Source: Prevotella sp. E13-27 (GTDB lineage Bacteria > Bacteroidota > Bacteroidia > Bacteroidales > Bacteroidaceae). From it: DNA of 64,000 nucleotides. The notes below the pieces were generated by a model that saw only the letters and a list, made by a program, of their open reading frames with translations, had not been told where the DNA came from and did not search any database. The stretch lies in assembly GCF_023217965.1 (NCBI RefSeq), contig NZ_JALPSC010000001.1, positions 62,001-126,000 of the forward strand, in the 5' to 3' direction. Made by a program: the position numbers and the translations under genes. Positions 62,171 through 64,000 of the stretch are shown here, one piece after another. Each line of letters opens with the position of its first letter. Positions within the stretch are counted from its first letter, which is position 1.

Positions 62171-62283
62171 AGTTTTTATATATGCGAAAGTTGAGTTAAT
62201 GATAATTAATGGTTAAATTAACGGCAATTATATGTTTATGAAATGAAGAAGAACCGAATCTTAGAATGCATGTAAAAAAATGT

Positions 62284-62343
62284 GTGATGGGAGGGGTGAT
62301 GGGAGGGGTGACGGGAGGGTCATGGGAGGGGTGACGGGAGGGA
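62284..62343 (+). repeat. G-rich tandem repeat (GATGGGAGGGGT units)
   Basis: Five imperfect about 12-base units of GA(T/C)GGGAGGG(G)T. Runs of three or four G separated by 1-4 bases meet the usual pattern for a G-quadruplex. A further copy is at 62388-62402. The open frame across it is low-complexity and I do not call it a gene. Confidence 0.7.
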
Positions 62344-62620
62344 TGAAATTCGCGGAATCCCTTTATTTAAAGGGCTCAGCGCCATCCGACGGGAGGGATG
62401 GGGCACTTTCGTTAAAGAGTCAACAAAAAACAGAACACGAAATAAAACTGTTCGATGTTCATCAACAAGAAGCGCTTATTTTTCAACACGCTATACTTTC
62501 AAGAACGTTCCCTTACTGAGAACAGGACATTCCCTTCTTGGGAATCGATTGAAGACATAAAGAATACAACTTCATTTTGGTGTTTTCTGTGTGTCAGGAG
62601 AGTATGAGTGCTGACACAAA

Positions 62621-62818
62621 AGCCACAAAATATAAGATTATTTGGGCCTTATAGCCGACACTTAAATATGCCAAAGTGCTGGCATATACAATAGTAAAAA
62701 TTATTTTGGCCTTATAGCCAAGACCTACCGACAAACAACCATTGAAATCTACAATAGTAGAAATTATTTTGGCCTTATAGCCCAAGTGCTCACGTATCAA
62801 TGTGACGTAAATCTACAA
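62621..62818 (-). CRISPR. Orphan type V-A (Cas12a-type) CRISPR array remnant
   Basis: Read on the minus strand, 36-base repeats start GGCTATAAGGCC and end, in the intact copy, AATTTCTACTATTGTAGAT, the conserved 3' handle of Cas12a repeats. Copies are at 62747-62782 (canonical), 62684-62719 (two changes) and 62621-62656 (3' half decayed, as in a leader-distal repeat). Spacers are 27 bases (62720-62746 and 62657-62683). A further 28-base spacer (62783-62810) is preceded by only the last eight repeat bases, TTGTAGAT (62811-62818). No cas gene is in the window. Confidence 0.85.
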
Positions 62819-62844
62819 AGTGTCAACGTACCTGTGTCACGTTT

Positions 62845-62964
62845 GCGGACAAAGGAGAAGTCAATCTCCTCATTCATGCGACGAAATATGTGGTCACGCG
62901 GGATGAGTATGTCATAGATGCGTGAATATTCACTGAAACTAGTTTGTCTGTAATCTCCAAGCAT
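62845..62964 (-). pseudogene. N-terminal fragment of an IS1182-like transposase
   Basis: ATG at 62964 opens MLGDYRQTSFSEYSRIYDILIPRDHIFRRMNEEIDFSFV, which matches the start of IS1182-family transposases. After about 40 residues homology ends and the frame runs into unrelated sequence and a stop at 62797, within the CRISPR array. The rest of the transposase is absent. The break falls within about 30 bases of the truncated first CRISPR repeat, so an insertion followed by deletion probably removed the leader side of the array. Confidence 0.7.
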
Positions 62965-63150
62965 AGCAGAAATTTTCTGATAAGATACTAAAAATCAGCG
63001 AAATACACAATTATTTAGTGTTAATAATATGTAACAAATTGACTTTCCCCAATGTCCCGTCCGAGAGTACAATCGTTAATCAAATTAACATATTGGACTT
63101 TTTCAGTAGGCTCTAAACAAAGGCTTCCCGAAGGACAGCGAGGCTAAAAG

Positions 63151-63183
63151 CGTCCAACAAACGTCCAGCAAACGTCCACAACT
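63151..63183. repeat. Three 11-bp repeats (CGTCCA-CAAA)
   Basis: Three consecutive copies of CGTCCANCAAA (63151-63161, 63162-63172, 63173-63183, the last imperfect) in a gene-free stretch (62965-63261) with no other visible feature. Confidence 0.6.
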
Positions 63184-63261
63184 AAAGAATATATATATGT
63201 ATAGTTATTCCTTTCAGTCATAACTCTACAAACAAACAAATATACGTGCGCGTGCGCGATA

Positions 63262-63660
63262 TTACTGGAAACGATAGTACCTGTAACTCTTACCAGACAG
63301 CCTGAAGCCAACCTCATCAAGTTTCATGTAGTCACTGCCGAAGGAAATGTAATACACCAAGGTACGAGTTTTCAGATATACATCGTCAACGGAGTAGTTG
63401 CCTGTTCCAGAGATAGCGGATTTCTCATAGGCCCATCGGTATGTGCCATCGGTGAAGAACTGCAAGGTGTCGTGGTCTGCAACCTCCTTGAAGTCGTTTG
63501 TTCCCTCTGGAGCGGAATACCTGTTGACCCACTTCCCGATAATGGCCTGCCTGTTGTAGGCTGCTTTCTGTTCTGCAGGATTTGGCGCATCGTCACCGTC
63601 ACCGCCTCCACAGGATGCAAGGCAAACAGCGGCCACCATGATTGTAAAAAGTCTCTTCAT
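63262..63660 (-). CDS. Small lipoprotein, lipocalin-like
   Basis: 132 residues from ATG 63660, where the lipoprotein signal MKRLFTIMVAAVCLASC begins. GGGDGDD after the Cys is an acidic stretch that may act as a surface-export signal. The mature domain (IIGKWVNRYSAPEGTNDFKEVADHDTLQFFTDGTYRWAYE...GTGNYSVDD...) looks like a small beta-barrel of the lipocalin-like type and is similar in style to the protein at 24336-24764. Function unknown. Confidence 0.75.
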   Translation of the reverse strand: MKRLFTIMVAAVCLASCGGGDGDDAPNPAEQKAAYNRQAIIGKWVNRYSAPEGTNDFKEVADHDTLQFFTDGTYRWAYEKSAISGTGNYSVDDVYLKTRTLVYYISFGSDYMKLDEVGFRLSGKSYRYYRFQ

Positions 63661-63696
63661 ATACATATATACATAAAAGAATAAAAAACGTCTCAT

Positions 63697-64000
63697 ATCG
63701 AATCTATGACGGAATCACGGAACATCTGTCCGTTGCCACACAACAGCCATTCAGCAGAAACACCGTAGTCATGTACCAAGAAGGACAGCCATTCCATGTG
63801 ACAGTGGGACAGTTCATTCATCGTCACCCTTTATCATTTTTTCATGACCCCAAAAGTCTATTATAATAACGGGAAAAGCCCTGTTTTATTATCTTAATCT
63901 TATTGTTTCAATAAATCATTCTCGTAAATTAGATGCCGTTATTATGTATTGCACTTTTCCTTTGTCGCATTTTATTTGAGTTTAATTATATCGCTCCACC
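63697..64000. other. Gene-free stretch at the window end
   Basis: No reading frame, RNA or repeat that I can support. It probably contains the upstream region of a gene beyond the window. Confidence 0.5.

Noticed and set aside
62280..62519. 79-codon frame across the G-rich repeat
   Set aside because: The N-terminal third is only repeat translation and no family or promoter is seen.
62594..62800. 68-codon minus-strand frame with repeated GYKAKII segments
   Set aside because: The repeated peptide is the translation of the CRISPR repeats.

Overview
The window is from a Bacteroidales bacterium and fits the Prevotella/Segatella group best. The evidence is the recurring -7 promoter box TAnnTTTG (usually TACTTTTG), a hybrid two-component regulator beside carbohydrate-active enzymes, lipoproteins with Asp-rich export signals, type IX-like C-terminal tails, and small MKKIY... 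proteins with acidic tails.

Bases 1-22,500 are a plant cell-wall locus. It holds a GH78 rhamnosidase (cut by the window edge), a deacetylase-GH27 alpha-galactosidase fusion, a divergent hybrid two-component regulator, two large secreted proteins with type IX-like tails (each followed by a tiny acidic-tailed protein), a CE6/SASA-type esterase, a triple-domain SGNH-CE7-SGNH esterase and a GH115 alpha-glucuronidase. Together they point to removal of acetyl, glucuronosyl, galactosyl and rhamnosyl side groups from xylan and pectin. No SusC/SusD pair is present.

Bases 22,500-31,300 are mostly housekeeping: prfC, rfbD, DUF4924, LysE, an FAD dehydrogenase and a sodium:solute symporter. They end in a DUF3791-type module whose DUF3990 toxin-like gene is broken.

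Bases 31,349-36,404 hold the most striking locus, which reads as one minus-strand operon. From its promoter it runs: a long structured leader RNA, a radical SAM enzyme, a partner without the radical SAM cysteines, a radical SAM/SPASM maturase, two small precursors, and a private tatA-tatC pair before a terminator. Each precursor has a twin-arginine signal and a core of exactly twelve consecutive (Tyr/His)-X-(Asn/Asp) triplets. I interpret it as a RiPP system that installs crosslinks on the triplets and exports the product by its own Tat translocase. A second tatAC at 55,681-56,618, linked to Fe-S and aldo-keto reductase Tat substrates, is probably the housekeeping copy.

Bases 36,500-60,900 carry an AbiE-type toxin-antitoxin pair, trpB behind a tryptophan attenuator with a WW leader peptide, then plsC, a metallophosphoesterase, a stand-alone MetH activation domain, pyrC, divIC, dnaX, a GH43-like enzyme, a Crp-family regulator, lepA, yebC, pheT, the second tat operon, an SDR and an HD-domain protein.

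Bases 61,000-64,000 are a decaying accessory region: a MATE transporter with a large in-frame deletion, TIGR04076, G-rich and palindromic repeats, an orphan type V-A (Cas12a-type) CRISPR array remnant abutting an IS1182-like transposase fragment, and a small lipoprotein. Short repeats recur through the window both between genes and in frame inside protein linkers. I saw no tRNA or rRNA gene.
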